This document shows positions 1 through 9,545 of a stretch of 64,000 nt of DNA, piece after piece. Positions within the stretch are counted from its first letter, which is position 1; each line of letters starts with the position of its first letter. This DNA is from Aureispira sp964404215 (GTDB taxonomy: Bacteria; Bacteroidota; Bacteroidia; Chitinophagales; Saprospiraceae), in assembly GCA_964404215.1 (NCBI GenBank), contig CAYOJF010000001.1, forward strand, positions 1-64,000, given 5' to 3'. The notes under the pieces were generated by a model that was not told where the DNA came from, did not search any database, and saw only the letters and a program-made list of their open reading frames with translations. The position numbers and the translations under genes are program-made.

Positions 1-90
1 CCCGCTAAAGCTACATTTTTCGCCTCTAAACTACTCAAAAGTATTCCTTTTTTCATTCTACGGTTTCTTTTGCGTGACTACTTAATACTG
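1..90. repeat. Dispersed repeat, copy A (short form)
   Basis: The first 14 bases (CCCGCTAAAGCTAC) are identical to 35217-35230. About 37 bases at 49-85 match 35314-35351 with roughly six differences. The middle part is about 50 bases shorter than in the second copy. It lies just beyond the 3' end of the SprB-repeat gene. The 5' limit is unknown because the window starts here. Seen directly by comparison; the nature of the element is not known. Confidence 0.5.
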
Positions 91-107
91 TGATTTTAGT
101 CTATCAC

Positions 108-3100
108 TTATCTCAATAAAGTAACACGACCTCTTATTGATTTTTCAGAAAAATAACCAGTGTTCTTATAAGTCAATACATAGATGTAAACTTCGCGAGG
201 CTGAGCGACTCCACCGAAACTTCCATCCCATCCACCATTGGCAAGATCATCTCCTTCGTAGACTAAGTTGCCAAAGCGATTGTATATTCTGAACGAAATA
301 ATATCATCTGCTACTAACCCTACAGGACGGAATAGGTCATTGACACCATCTCCATTTGGAGTAAAGGCATCAGGCATACCAATATAGTTGTTTTCTACCA
401 CCATTGTGACAGATCCTGTATCGGTACAGTTGAGAGCATTGGTCGATGTAGCTGTAATTAATAGAGTATAAGAGCCATTGACACTTGGAGTGACAGTGGT
501 TTGATGACTAGCAGTATTGCTAATGGTAAGCCCACTATTTGGAGTAGCACTCCAAGCATAAGTAACTCCCTGAGTACTCTGATCGTTACCACCATCAATC
601 AAAATAGGAGTTCCTGTAATGGTCGTTACTGTAGTATCTCCTATTGCACCAATATAAGGCATGACAGAAGGTACAAATGGAGCTGAAATGACTCCATTTT
701 GGACTTCAAAACAACCGAGACCATTTGTGATAGTCACGGCATAGTTACCAGCAGGCAAACCAGATACACTTCTAGTAGTAGCTCCATTGCTCCATAGGTA
801 AGTATAAGTACCTGTGGTATTAATGCTTAATGCTCCAGTACTTACTAGATCACAGCCCAATAGACCATTGTCTACTTGAAGAGGAACATCTGCTGAGTCT
901 ACTGGAATTCCTGCGGATACGAAATAACCATTGCCACTCACTGTACAGTTGTTGGCATCAGTGACGGTTATACCATAGGTGTTAGTTGTTAATCCTGTAG
1001 CAGTAGCAGTAGTTTGACCACCAGCAGTGGCATTCCATAGATAAGTATATCCTGGTGTTCCACCACTAGGCGTAATAACAATACTACCATCATTGGTACT
1101 ACCACAACTTACATTGTTGGTAGCATCATTGAGGATAATAGGAGTAGGCTCTGCTATCACACTATCGTTAGTAGCGGTACAACCATTCGCATCTGTTACT
1201 GTAATGACGTAGACACCTGCTACTAAAGTATCAGCATTCTGATTAGTTTGGCCATTACTCCAGTTATAGGTATAGGGAGCTGTTCCATTTAAGGTATTAG
1301 TGTAAATCATACCATCGTTACCTGTGTTACAACTCGTATTATTGATACTATCAATCAAGACAATGACTTCCGTGCCAGCACCTACTATTGTATCACTAGT
1401 TACGGTACAACCATTACCATCGGTTACGGTTACAGTATAGTTTCCAGTAGTAATATTGATTAAATCATCCGTATTGTTAGTATTAGACCAAACAAAGTTA
1501 TACGGACCGCTACCTCCAGAAATAGAGGTGTATATAGCTCCATCGGCTACACCTGAACAAGAGGCATCTGTTATACTATCAATCGTACTGACTAGAGCAG
1601 GCGGGGCTGTAATGGTGTAAGATGCAATAGAGGTACACCCAGCATTATCAGTCACTGTTACAGTATAGGTACCTGCGACCAACCCTGTTATATTTTGGGT
1701 AGTGTCGCCATTGCTCCATAGATAAGAAGCGGCTGTAGTTCCACTAGACGCTCCAAAGTTACAAGCATTGATAGATCCACCTGTTTCTACTGCCCAGTTC
1801 CCAGATCCATTGGGGCTACGAGAAAGAGCGGTACCATCTGGGGTTGCCAAGAAAGTACGTTCCATTTGATTACTATCAGGGATAGTTACCGCAGAGACAC
1901 ATCCTAATAATCCTACCGTATTGATTACCCCATTGGCCGCAAAAGGTGCTGCACTACCAATCGGAGCAGAGTTATTAGTAGATGGACTACCATACATGAC
2001 TCCTTGTAAGAAAGTTCCTGTAGCATCAAACATAGAGAGGTGTTCTCCTCCATTACTGAAGATCAATAGTCCTCCACTAACATTATCGGTAAAACAATTA
2101 CAGTTCTCTGCATCTAAGTCAAATGTTCCAGCACCATATACGGCATCATTACCAATCGAGAAAATACCATCCGCAGGAATAATAGAACCGGCGGGTAGTG
2201 TAATAGTCCAGTCTCCATCTGTGAGTACATAACAACTAATATCTGTACCAGGAGGACCTAATAGTTCAATATATTCAGAGGCATTGGGATCTACACCATC
2301 ATTTGGACCTGTCGGGTTGACATAAAATTCATTAATAACTACCGTGCTAGAAGCACAATTTTGAGAGGTATCCATAGTAGAAATATAGATAGCTCCTGTA
2401 CTATCGTCACTACAGTTAAGATTAGTGGTACTGTCTAGTGTAATAGCCAAAGCATCTTGCGTATTGACTAGGACAGAAGTTGTACTGATACATCCATTGG
2501 CGTCTGTTATGGTTAGCGTATAATTTCCAGCAGTAATATTATTAAGATCTTCGGTAGTTGCTCCATTGGACCAATTGTAGGAGAGAGGGGCAGTGCCACC
2601 AGTAGTACTTACAAAAGCACCACCATTAGGGGTCCCACAGAGTTGGTTAATTACACTATCAATAGTGATGATGGCTAAAGAACCTCCTCCAACTGTAAAA
2701 GTTTGTACCGTTGGGCAGCCAGTGGCATCAGTTATGGTTAGAGTGTAATTTCCTGAGGACAAACCTAAAATATCTTCTGTAGTGGCAGCATTGCTCCAAG
2801 TATAGTTGTAAGGAGCAGTTCCCCCTGTAGTTGAAATGACAATGGCACCTGCTGCATCACCACAGTTTTCATTGGTGATACTATCTAGAGTTATGATTGC
2901 TCCACCGACATTGACTATTGTAGCAGTAATGGAATTTTGACATCCTTTAGTATCTGTAACAGTGACGGTATAATTTCCTGCGGCTACTCCTGTGATATTA
3001 TTGGTGGTAGCTGCCGTACTCCATAAATAACTATAAGGAGCTGTCCCGCCAGTTGCATTAGCATAGGCAGCACCATTGGTTGTCCCACAATTGGCAGCAG

Positions 3101-4751
3101 TAGTACTATCTACGATAGCGAGTAATATTGCTGGTTCTGCAATTGTAAATGTATCTACACTTGTACAACCATTTCCATCTGTAGTGCTAACAGTATAGCT
3201 TCCTGCAGGGGCTCCCATAATACTATTCGTAGTTGCTCCTGAAATAGCCCACAAATAAGTGAAAGGTGCGGTACCAGTAGTAGTTAAGGTAATATTACCA
3301 TCAACACCACCATTACAAGAAACTGAATCAATAAGTGCGGTATTGACAGCGATAGCTGGTGAAGTAACCGCATAAGTAGCGGTATCGGTACAGCCAAATT
3401 TATCAGTTACGGTTACACTATAGTTGTTAGGAGTTAGATTGGTAATATCTTGTGTCGTCTCTCCATTGCTCCAGAGGTATGAAATATCTGCACCAGGAAA
3501 ATTACAGGCATTAATAGATCCTCCAACTTGATCTACCCAGCTTCCAGTACCGTCAGGATTTCTAACTAAAGAAGTCCCATTGGGAGCTGCAGGTGAAATT
3601 TCAAAGGCTGTTGTCGTTGGTATTGTCACAGAATCTACACAGCCAGCTAGGCTAGCAGTATAGATTACTCCATTGGCATTGGTTAGGGATCCTAGGGGAG
3701 GAGTATTACCTGCGGATGGAGAACCATAAACAATATGTTGTAGTCCCATACCACTACTATCAAAAATAGAAAGGTGTTCACCACCATTAGTAAATATCAA
3801 TAATCCATCTCCCAAAGGTCCATCTGTAAAACAATTACAGTTTTCGGCATCTAAGTCAAATGTACCTGCTCCCCAAATAATATCATTACCAATAGAGAAA
3901 ATACCATCTGCTGGAATAATAGTACCAGGAGGAATAGTAATGGTCCAGTCACCGTCGGTTAGTACATAACAGCTAATATCTGTACCAGGAGGTCCCATTA
4001 ATTCTACAAATTCTTCTGTATTAGGGTTTTGCCCATCGTTTGGGCCTGCTGGATTGACATAAAATTCATTGATAACAACGGTAGGAGCAGAACAAGCCGC
4101 ACCAGTACTGTCTGAGATATCAATGGCTCCATTGGGATTGGCACACACAGAGTTAGTTATACTATCAAGCGTAATATTCACACCACCTACAGGGCTGACA
4201 AATGCAGCATTAGAAGCTTGACATCCACTAGCATCTGTTACTGTTACACGATAAGTACCTGCGGCAAGGCTATCAATATCTTCTGTAGTAGCTCCATTAG
4301 ACCACAAAAAGGTTAAGGGAAGAGTGGCTCCTCCTATACTGATATTTACGGCACCATTGGGCTCGCCACATTTTTCACTGATAATGGTGTCACTAAAAAT
4401 ACTAATGAATTGATTGACTCCTACGACTACCGTAGCAGTATCTCTACAAATAGTACTTATTCCTCCTGAAGGAGGCAAAGTGTCGGATATGATTAGGGTA
4501 TAACTACCTGTAGTAATATTACTAAGGTTAGTGGTAGTGGCTCCATTGCTCCAAGTATAGCCAAAGGTACCTCCACTACCTCCCGAAACAGTAGAATTGA
4601 TGGCTCCATTTGCTATGCCTAAGCAGGTGGCATTGGTTGGGGTAAGGTTGATGTTGATAGGCGGATTGCTGCCACACTGGGATATGGCAACGTGTTGCAT
4701 TAATACCACTATACAGAGCGATAAAAAGAGGCGAGAGTAAGCTAGGTTCAT
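108..4751 (-). CDS. Giant SprB-repeat surface protein with gliding-motility C-terminal domain
   Basis: A 1547-residue secreted, probably cell-surface protein. A signal peptide (about residues 1-24) is followed by about twelve SprB-type repeats, each with a Cys near its start, a YxWSNGxTT core and a closing Y(T/S)VTVTDxxGC. Two of the repeats (near 200-455 and 790-1040) are split by a roughly 200-residue insert resembling a lamin-tail (LTD) domain with INEF and GPPGTDISCYVL motifs. A PKD-like segment (about 1355-1450) precedes the final ~95 residues, which begin MPDAFTPNGDGVND and match the gliding motility-associated (CHU_C) type IX secretion sorting domain. In the SprB family such proteins act as mobile adhesins. 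Here adhesion or gliding is inferred; export by T9SS is well supported. Single-gene unit on the minus strand. Confidence 0.9.
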   Translation of the reverse strand: MNLAYSRLFLSLCIVVLMQHVAISQCGSNPPININLTPTNATCLGIANGAINSTVSGGSGGTFGYTWSNGATTTNLSNITTGSYTLIISDTLPPSGGISTICRDTATVVVGVNQFISIFSDTIISEKCGEPNGAVNISIGGATLPLTFLWSNGATTEDIDSLAAGTYRVTVTDASGCQASNAAFVSPVGGVNITLDSITNSVCANPNGAIDISDSTGAACSAPTVVINEFYVNPAGPNDGQNPNTEEFVELMGPPGTDISCYVLTDGDWTITIPPGTIIPADGIFSIGNDIIWGAGTFDLDAENCNCFTDGPLGDGLLIFTNGGEHLSIFDSSGMGLQHIVYGSPSAGNTPPLGSLTNANGVIYTASLAGCVDSVTIPTTTAFEISPAAPNGTSLVRNPDGTGSWVDQVGGSINACNFPGADISYLWSNGETTQDITNLTPNNYSVTVTDKFGCTDTATYAVTSPAIAVNTALIDSVSCNGGVDGNITLTTTGTAPFTYLWAISGATTNSIMGAPAGSYTVSTTDGNGCTSVDTFTIAEPAILLAIVDSTTAANCGTTNGAAYANATGGTAPYSYLWSTAATTNNITGVAAGNYTVTVTDTKGCQNSITATIVNVGGAIITLDSITNENCGDAAGAIVISTTGGTAPYNYTWSNAATTEDILGLSSGNYTLTITDATGCPTVQTFTVGGGSLAIITIDSVINQLCGTPNGGAFVSTTGGTAPLSYNWSNGATTEDLNNITAGNYTLTITDANGCISTTSVLVNTQDALAITLDSTTNLNCSDDSTGAIYISTMDTSQNCASSTVVINEFYVNPTGPNDGVDPNASEYIELLGPPGTDISCYVLTDGDWTITLPAGSIIPADGIFSIGNDAVYGAGTFDLDAENCNCFTDNVSGGLLIFSNGGEHLSMFDATGTFLQGVMYGSPSTNNSAPIGSAAPFAANGVINTVGLLGCVSAVTIPDSNQMERTFLATPDGTALSRSPNGSGNWAVETGGSINACNFGASSGTTAASYLWSNGDTTQNITGLVAGTYTVTVTDNAGCTSIASYTITAPPALVSTIDSITDASCSGVADGAIYTSISGGSGPYNFVWSNTNNTDDLINITTGNYTVTVTDGNGCTVTSDTIVGAGTEVIVLIDSINNTSCNTGNDGMIYTNTLNGTAPYTYNWSNGQTNQNADTLVAGVYVITVTDANGCTATNDSVIAEPTPIILNDATNNVSCGSTNDGSIVITPSGGTPGYTYLWNATAGGQTTATATGLTTNTYGITVTDANNCTVSGNGYFVSAGIPVDSADVPLQVDNGLLGCDLVSTGALSINTTGTYTYLWSNGATTRSVSGLPAGNYAVTITNGLGCFEVQNGVISAPFVPSVMPYIGAIGDTTVTTITGTPILIDGGNDQSTQGVTYAWSATPNSGLTISNTASHQTTVTPSVNGSYTLLITATSTNALNCTDTGSVTMVVENNYIGMPDAFTPNGDGVNDLFRPVGLVADDIISFRIYNRFGNLVYEGDDLANGGWDGSFGGVAQPREVYIYVLTYKNTGYFSEKSIRGRVTLLR

Positions 4752-5005
4752 AATTTTAACTTTAAGTATAACACTTCAATCGTTTTGTAAAATCTCCGCA
4801 AAAATACAAAAAAAGAACCTTGATACTCAAAAAAATAGATTAATTGTATGCTAAGGATAGCTACACTGCCTTATATACTCTTAAAGTACCCCTTCTAACT
4901 CATAATCTTTCTCTAAAAAATGAACTTATAATTTTAAATGCTGTCTATATCAATGATGTAAAAATAATATCTGAGGATTTTATTGAAATTTAAAATATAT
5001 CAAAT

Positions 5006-5467
5006 ATGAAATCAATGCTATTCATCTTAATTTTATCGGCTTTTCTGATACCAACAGAACAATCATTTTATAAAGCATTTCAAGGAAACTCGCAAGAAGA
5101 TATTGAGTATGCTTTAGCTATTTTAGAGAAAGAGGGATTAACGCAAACTAAAAATAAGGCATACAAAGGTGCTTTATTGACCAAAAAAGCATCGTTCGCA
5201 AAGTCTCCAATGAAAAAACTGAGTATTTTTAAAGAAGGTACAAAATTGCTAGAAGAAGCTATTTCAAAAGATAAAAACAATGCTGAGTATCGTTTTTTGC
5301 GTTTGGTGATTCAAGAAAATGCTCCAGCTCTACTTGGATATAATAAAAGTAAAGAAATGGATAAGCAGGTTATAGAACAAAACTTTGAGCGTTTGTCAAG
5401 AGAGCTTAGAGCTTATATCAAAGCTTATGCAAATCAATCAAAGGTGTTAGACCAAGATACTCTTTAG
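5006..5467 (+). CDS. Small exported protein of unknown function
   Basis: A 153-residue protein starting with a short hydrophobic signal sequence (MKSMLFILILSAFLIP). The rest is charged and predicted helical. A stretch around residues 70-100 (LLEEAISKDKNNAEYRFLRL) resembles a TPR-like helical hairpin, as in many small periplasmic Bacteroidota proteins. No catalytic motif is visible. It lies alone between the SprB-repeat gene and the ABC exporter, and I see no terminator behind it. The family is not recognised; export is the only functional statement that can be supported. Confidence 0.75.
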   Translation: MKSMLFILILSAFLIPTEQSFYKAFQGNSQEDIEYALAILEKEGLTQTKNKAYKGALLTKKASFAKSPMKKLSIFKEGTKLLEEAISKDKNNAEYRFLRLVIQENAPALLGYNKSKEMDKQVIEQNFERLSRELRAYIKAYANQSKVLDQDTL

Positions 5468-5633
5468 AAATTGGAGTGATATAAAAGTGTTGAAATAGAA
5501 GTAGATAGCCTATTTCAGAAGGACTCTAAGCTAAAATTAGTTTATTTTTATTAATTTTATGTTTCAATAGGTATTAGTGATGACTCTAAGAGCATATCTA
5601 GTATTTCTTATATCCTTCTAAATCAATAAAATC

Positions 5634-6380
5634 TTGGACACAGAGTGTATTGCCATACAGCGATTGACTAAACGCTACCCGAAAGCGGATCAGGATACAC
5701 TTTGTGGTATTGATCTAATAATCAATCAGCAAGATAAATATGGTATACTTGGACCAAATGGTGCTGGAAAAACAACTCTAATTTCTATTCTCTGTGGAAT
5801 ATTAGAACAATCTACTGGAGAGATAAAATATTACGCTCCTACAGGAGGTACAACAGTAGATACCATCAGTCAGAACATTGGTTTTGTCCCACAAGAATAT
5901 TCTTTTTTTCAGGAACTAACCCCTATGCAAAATTTAGAATACTTTGGGGCGATGTATCAGTTGAATGCTACACAAATCAATGAACGTAGCCATTATATTT
6001 TAGAAGTGCTAGGGTTGGGATCAGTAAAGTATAAGAAAGTACATACTTTTTCAGGAGGAATGAAACGACGTGTTAATCTCGCCATAGGGATTATTCACGA
6101 GCCTACAATCTTATTCTTAGACGAACCTACTGTAGGGGTAGATGTACAGAGTAAAGTAGCTATTCTGAAATTTCTAAATGAGTTGAATAAGAAAGGCACG
6201 ACGATTATTTATACCTCTCATCATTTAGACGAAGCACAGGAATTTTGTAATCGTATTGCCTTAATCGATCAAGGAAAGATTATTATTAAGGGGGAAACGA
6301 AGGCGTTGCTATTGGAGCATACAACAGCAGATTTAAAGCAGTTGTTTATTAAGTTCACTGGCGAAGCCTATAGAGACTAA
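5634..6380 (+). CDS. ABC transporter ATP-binding protein (ABC-2 exporter type)
   Basis: The 248-residue ATPase of an ABC exporter. It powers the permease encoded five bases downstream. The Walker A motif GPNGAGKT is at about 40-47, the signature SGGMKRR at about 140, Walker B ILFLDEP at about 160-167, followed by a D-loop and a switch His (TSHH). The start appears to be TTG: an in-frame TAA lies five codons upstream (5619-5621), and there is no in-frame ATG before the conserved N-terminal part. The substrate cannot be read from the sequence; drug, lipid or polysaccharide exporters all use this type. Confidence 0.9.
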   Translation: MDTECIAIQRLTKRYPKADQDTLCGIDLIINQQDKYGILGPNGAGKTTLISILCGILEQSTGEIKYYAPTGGTTVDTISQNIGFVPQEYSFFQELTPMQNLEYFGAMYQLNATQINERSHYILEVLGLGSVKYKKVHTFSGGMKRRVNLAIGIIHEPTILFLDEPTVGVDVQSKVAILKFLNELNKKGTTIIYTSHHLDEAQEFCNRIALIDQGKIIIKGETKALLLEHTTADLKQLFIKFTGEAYRD

Positions 6381-6385
6381 GAGGT

Positions 6386-7633
6386 ATGATGTATAGATTC
6401 AGAATAGCAGCCAAGAAAGAATTTTTGATACTTCTTAATGATAAAACTGGATTAGCATTGATGTTTATCATGCCTATCTTATTAGTTTATATCATTACCA
6501 TTATACAGGACAGTGCTTTTAAGACTGCTAACCAAAATAGCATGACGCTGTTAGTGGCTAATCATGACAACCAAGAGGCGAAATTATTCACAATAGTAGA
6601 AGACAGTACGGTTAAAAAGGAGTTGATTAGTGAAGTGTTGTATCAAGAAAAATATCTGACCGCTATTTATTTTCCACCCAATTTTTCGACCCAGTTGATT
6701 CAGAAAGCAGATCGGCTAGGAGGTGTATTACTCAGTGAACTAGGGATGGGAGACCCTGCTAGTTTAGTTGAGAAATTAAAAATACCAACAGTAGATTATT
6801 ATCACGATCCAGTATTGCAGCAGAACTATGCTATTTCTATCATGAACATGGTAGATGCGTATGTCCAGACAGTGGAGGCGGATTTGTTGATTAGTCAGAT
6901 GTGCCAACGCCTAGAAATACCAACGGCTCCCGCTAAACTCAAACAAGCTATGGAATCGAACAAAATTCCTGTTCAAAAAATAGCAGCGACACTGAACCAG
7001 CGTTCTATCCAACCTAATTCGACACAACATAATGTCCCTGCTTGGACAATCTTCGCTATGTTTTTTATGGTAACTTCTCTGGGGAATTCTATCGTGAAAG
7101 AACGATTAAGTGGGGCGTATATTCGTCTCAAAACAATGCCAACTCATTTTTCCCTCGTACTGGGAGCTAAACTCTTTGTTTATCTAGTGGCTGCGATATT
7201 GCAGGTGACATTAATTTTTAGTTTGGCAAAGTTGACTTTTCCAAGTATTGATTTACCACCATTAACTTTTCCGCCCAATATGTTAGCTTTTTTTGTGGTA
7301 GTAGTACTCAATGGTTTGGCAGCGGTAAGTTATGCTACAGCAGTAGGTTCTGTAGCTAGAACACGAGAACAGGCTAATGGATTTGGAGCGGTCTCGGTGG
7401 TTATTCTAGCAGCACTAGGAGGTATCTGGGTTCCTAGTTTTATTTTGCCCGAATTTTTTCAGACTCTCAGCTATATTTCTCCTCTTTATTGGTGTTTAGA
7501 AGGTTTTTACACACTCTTTTTGAGAGGAGGGGATTGGCAAGTGCTAGCTCCCACTTTATTAGGTCTGATTGCTTTTATCAGTGCTTGTATGACCATTACT
7601 TATTTTCAACTCAAACGAGACCGATTGATATAA
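6386..7633 (+). CDS. ABC-2 type transporter permease
   Basis: A 415-residue integral membrane subunit. It has an N-terminal membrane anchor (about 18-40), a large extracytoplasmic domain (about 45-215), then five hydrophobic segments between about 220 and 410. That is the YhhJ/YbhR-like ABC-2 layout. The C-terminal part contains the typical conserved block near GAVSVVILAALGGIWVP, FFQTLSYISPLYW and a final TM. It starts five bases after the ATPase stop, so the two are translated from one transcript. The unit ends at a strong bidirectional hairpin. Substrate unknown. Confidence 0.9.
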   Translation: MMYRFRIAAKKEFLILLNDKTGLALMFIMPILLVYIITIIQDSAFKTANQNSMTLLVANHDNQEAKLFTIVEDSTVKKELISEVLYQEKYLTAIYFPPNFSTQLIQKADRLGGVLLSELGMGDPASLVEKLKIPTVDYYHDPVLQQNYAISIMNMVDAYVQTVEADLLISQMCQRLEIPTAPAKLKQAMESNKIPVQKIAATLNQRSIQPNSTQHNVPAWTIFAMFFMVTSLGNSIVKERLSGAYIRLKTMPTHFSLVLGAKLFVYLVAAILQVTLIFSLAKLTFPSIDLPPLTFPPNMLAFFVVVVLNGLAAVSYATAVGSVARTREQANGFGAVSVVILAALGGIWVPSFILPEFFQTLSYISPLYWCLEGFYTLFLRGGDWQVLAPTLLGLIAFISACMTITYFQLKRDRLI

Positions 7634-7637
7634 AAAA

Positions 7638-7672
7638 CGAAGAACCATTTCATAGATTGAAATGGTTCTTCG
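7638..7672. terminator. Bidirectional intrinsic terminator
   Basis: A perfect 15-bp stem (7638-7652 with 7658-7672) and a 5-base loop lie between the convergent permease and aminotransferase genes. A-runs precede and T-rich sequence follows the stem, so it can work in both directions. Confidence 0.85.
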
Positions 7673-7681
7673 TAGGACTAC

Positions 7682-8812
7682 TTAACTAAAAAAGTCTAAG
7701 ACTTTAGTGGTAATGTAAGCCAATTGATCTGCGTCCATTTCGGTATGGATCGGGAGAGAAATCACTGATTGACAGAGCTGATTGGTATTCGGGAAGCTAG
7801 TTGTTCCTGCTTTGGTAATCCCTTTAAATGCTTCTTGTTCGTTGAGTGGTAAGGGGTAATAAATCATGGCAGGAACCTGATGTTCTTTCAAGTAATCTTG
7901 TAGACCGTTTCGTTTATCGGCAGGTACTTTGAGGGTATACTGATGAAAAACATGAGTGGAATTATATTGACGGACAGGTATCTGAATTAGAGGATGATCT
8001 GTAAAAGCTTGATCATAATAAGCGGCTACATTCTGACGAGATTGGGTATATTCGTCTAGCAAGGCTAGTTTAATATCTAAGATGGCGGCTTGTATGCTAT
8101 CTAGTCTAGAATTGACACCAATTCTGTCGTGGTAATACCGCTTTGTTTGTCCGTGATTTGCAATGATTTGAAGCTGTTGTCCTAGGTGTTCATTATTACT
8201 AAATATAGCACCCCCATCACCATAAGCACCTAGATTTTTAGAAGGATAGAAAGAGGTACATCCAATATCGCCTAAGGTGCCTGTTTTTTGTACGCGACCA
8301 TCACTAAAAGTATAGTCAGCACCTATTGCCTGAGCGTTGTCTTCTATGATATAAAGATTATGTTTTTTGGCTAACTCCAGTATCGCTTCCATGTCAACAC
8401 TTTGTCCAAATAGGTGGACAGGGACAATCGCCTTTGTTTTGGCAGTAATGGCTGGCTCAATCAGGTCAGCAGTTACATTAAAGGTGTCAATATCTACATC
8501 AACCATTACTGGTGTTAGTCCTAGTAACCCAATGACTTCAGCGGTGGCTACATAGGTAAATGTTGGGACGATGACTTCGTCTCCTGGCTTAAGATCTAGA
8601 GCCATGAGTGCAATCTGGAGGGCATCTGTCCCATTGGCACAGGGAATGACAGCGGTCGCTTGTAGATAGTCTGCTAAGTTTTTTTTGAAGGATTGTACCG
8701 CAGGACCATTAATGAAAGCCCCAGACTGAATGACTTCTAGTACAGCTGTATCTAATTGTGTTTTTATTTTTTCGTATTGACGTTTTACGTCAACCATTTG
8801 TATCGGACGCAT
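7682..8812 (-). CDS. DegT/DnrJ/EryC1/StrS-family PLP aminotransferase
   Basis: A 376-residue pyridoxal-phosphate enzyme of the nucleotide-sugar aminotransferase family. It transfers an amino group to a keto-sugar nucleotide for glycan or glycolipid building blocks. Family features visible are the N-terminal GTDAL block at about 61-65, the VPTFTYVAT block, EDNAQAIGA around 157-165, and the PLP lysine K192 in FYPSKNLGAYGDGG. The length is typical. It lies 26 bases after the stop of the upstream unknown gene and probably shares its transcript. No other sugar-nucleotide genes are nearby, so the exact substrate is open. Confidence 0.92.
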   Translation of the reverse strand: MRPIQMVDVKRQYEKIKTQLDTAVLEVIQSGAFINGPAVQSFKKNLADYLQATAVIPCANGTDALQIALMALDLKPGDEVIVPTFTYVATAEVIGLLGLTPVMVDVDIDTFNVTADLIEPAITAKTKAIVPVHLFGQSVDMEAILELAKKHNLYIIEDNAQAIGADYTFSDGRVQKTGTLGDIGCTSFYPSKNLGAYGDGGAIFSNNEHLGQQLQIIANHGQTKRYYHDRIGVNSRLDSIQAAILDIKLALLDEYTQSRQNVAAYYDQAFTDHPLIQIPVRQYNSTHVFHQYTLKVPADKRNGLQDYLKEHQVPAMIYYPLPLNEQEAFKGITKAGTTSFPNTNQLCQSVISLPIHTEMDADQLAYITTKVLDFFS

Positions 8813-8838
8813 AATTTAGTTTTTAATTATGATATGCT

Positions 8839-9372
8839 CTAAAGCATTCTAGTTTGTATGGCAGAAAAATCAATGGGATTAATGATAACTCGATAAGGAA
8901 CAACTTCTTCTATAGATTCACTTGTATTAGCTGACATAGAGGTGCGAATAACAGTCGCCGCTAATATAAATTCCCATGAAGAAAGTAGTGTAATAGACAA
9001 GCTTTCGTAATCGAGATCTATTAGTTGATAATGGGCTCCATCAATCAAGTCTATATCTGCCAAAATGTATTGTCTAAGAGCATTCAGGCAGTAATGGTCG
9101 TTATTGGCGTCTACAGTAGCGAATTCTTGTTGGAGCTCATTGATATCTACTTCAAAAAAACAAGCTTTGGCAACTTGATTGTTCTGTACTTTGCCCCAGT
9201 ACAAAGATTTACCTTCGAGATAAAGTAGTTGCCAAGTGGGAAGATCAGTGTGCATTACTTTTTTTCCAAAAAATAGATTGGTATTGGAAGTAGTAGCATG
9301 CTCTAGATACTGTCCCGATTGAATAGCATTGGTACTGAAATGGGTTGGTATGTTATTAAATAATCTAAACAT
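8839..9372 (-). CDS. Conserved hypothetical protein
   Basis: A 177-residue soluble protein with no signal peptide and no membrane segment. It has a mixed alpha/beta composition and many aromatic residues. I recognise no motif. It precedes the DegT-type aminotransferase by 26 bases on the same strand, so co-transcription is likely, but a role in the same pathway is only a guess. The ATG start is preceded by AT-rich sequence. Confidence 0.7.
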   Translation of the reverse strand: MFRLFNNIPTHFSTNAIQSGQYLEHATTSNTNLFFGKKVMHTDLPTWQLLYLEGKSLYWGKVQNNQVAKACFFEVDINELQQEFATVDANNDHYCLNALRQYILADIDLIDGAHYQLIDLDYESLSITLLSSWEFILAATVIRTSMSANTSESIEEVVPYRVIINPIDFSAIQTRML

Positions 9373-9472
9373 GCAGGAATGTTTTTTTGATTTAAAAAAA
9401 ACTTGTGATAAAACTTTAGAATAAAACTACCTCTTTTTGGTCAAAAAAGTAAACTAAACTCACTAGGTTTTC

Positions 9473-9480
9473 TACCTTTG
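9473..9480 (+). promoter_or_regulatory. Candidate -7 promoter box (TACCTTTG)
   Basis: Matches the Bacteroidota -7 consensus TAnnTTTG exactly and lies about 65 bases upstream of the E1 gene start. No TTG/TTTG box is seen at the usual 19-21 base spacing, so the call is tentative. Confidence 0.4.
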
Positions 9481-9545
9481 AATATAGCCATTGTTTGACT
9501 AACGATTAAATCAACTTTAAAACACTTCTCTAATCTTCAGAAAAC

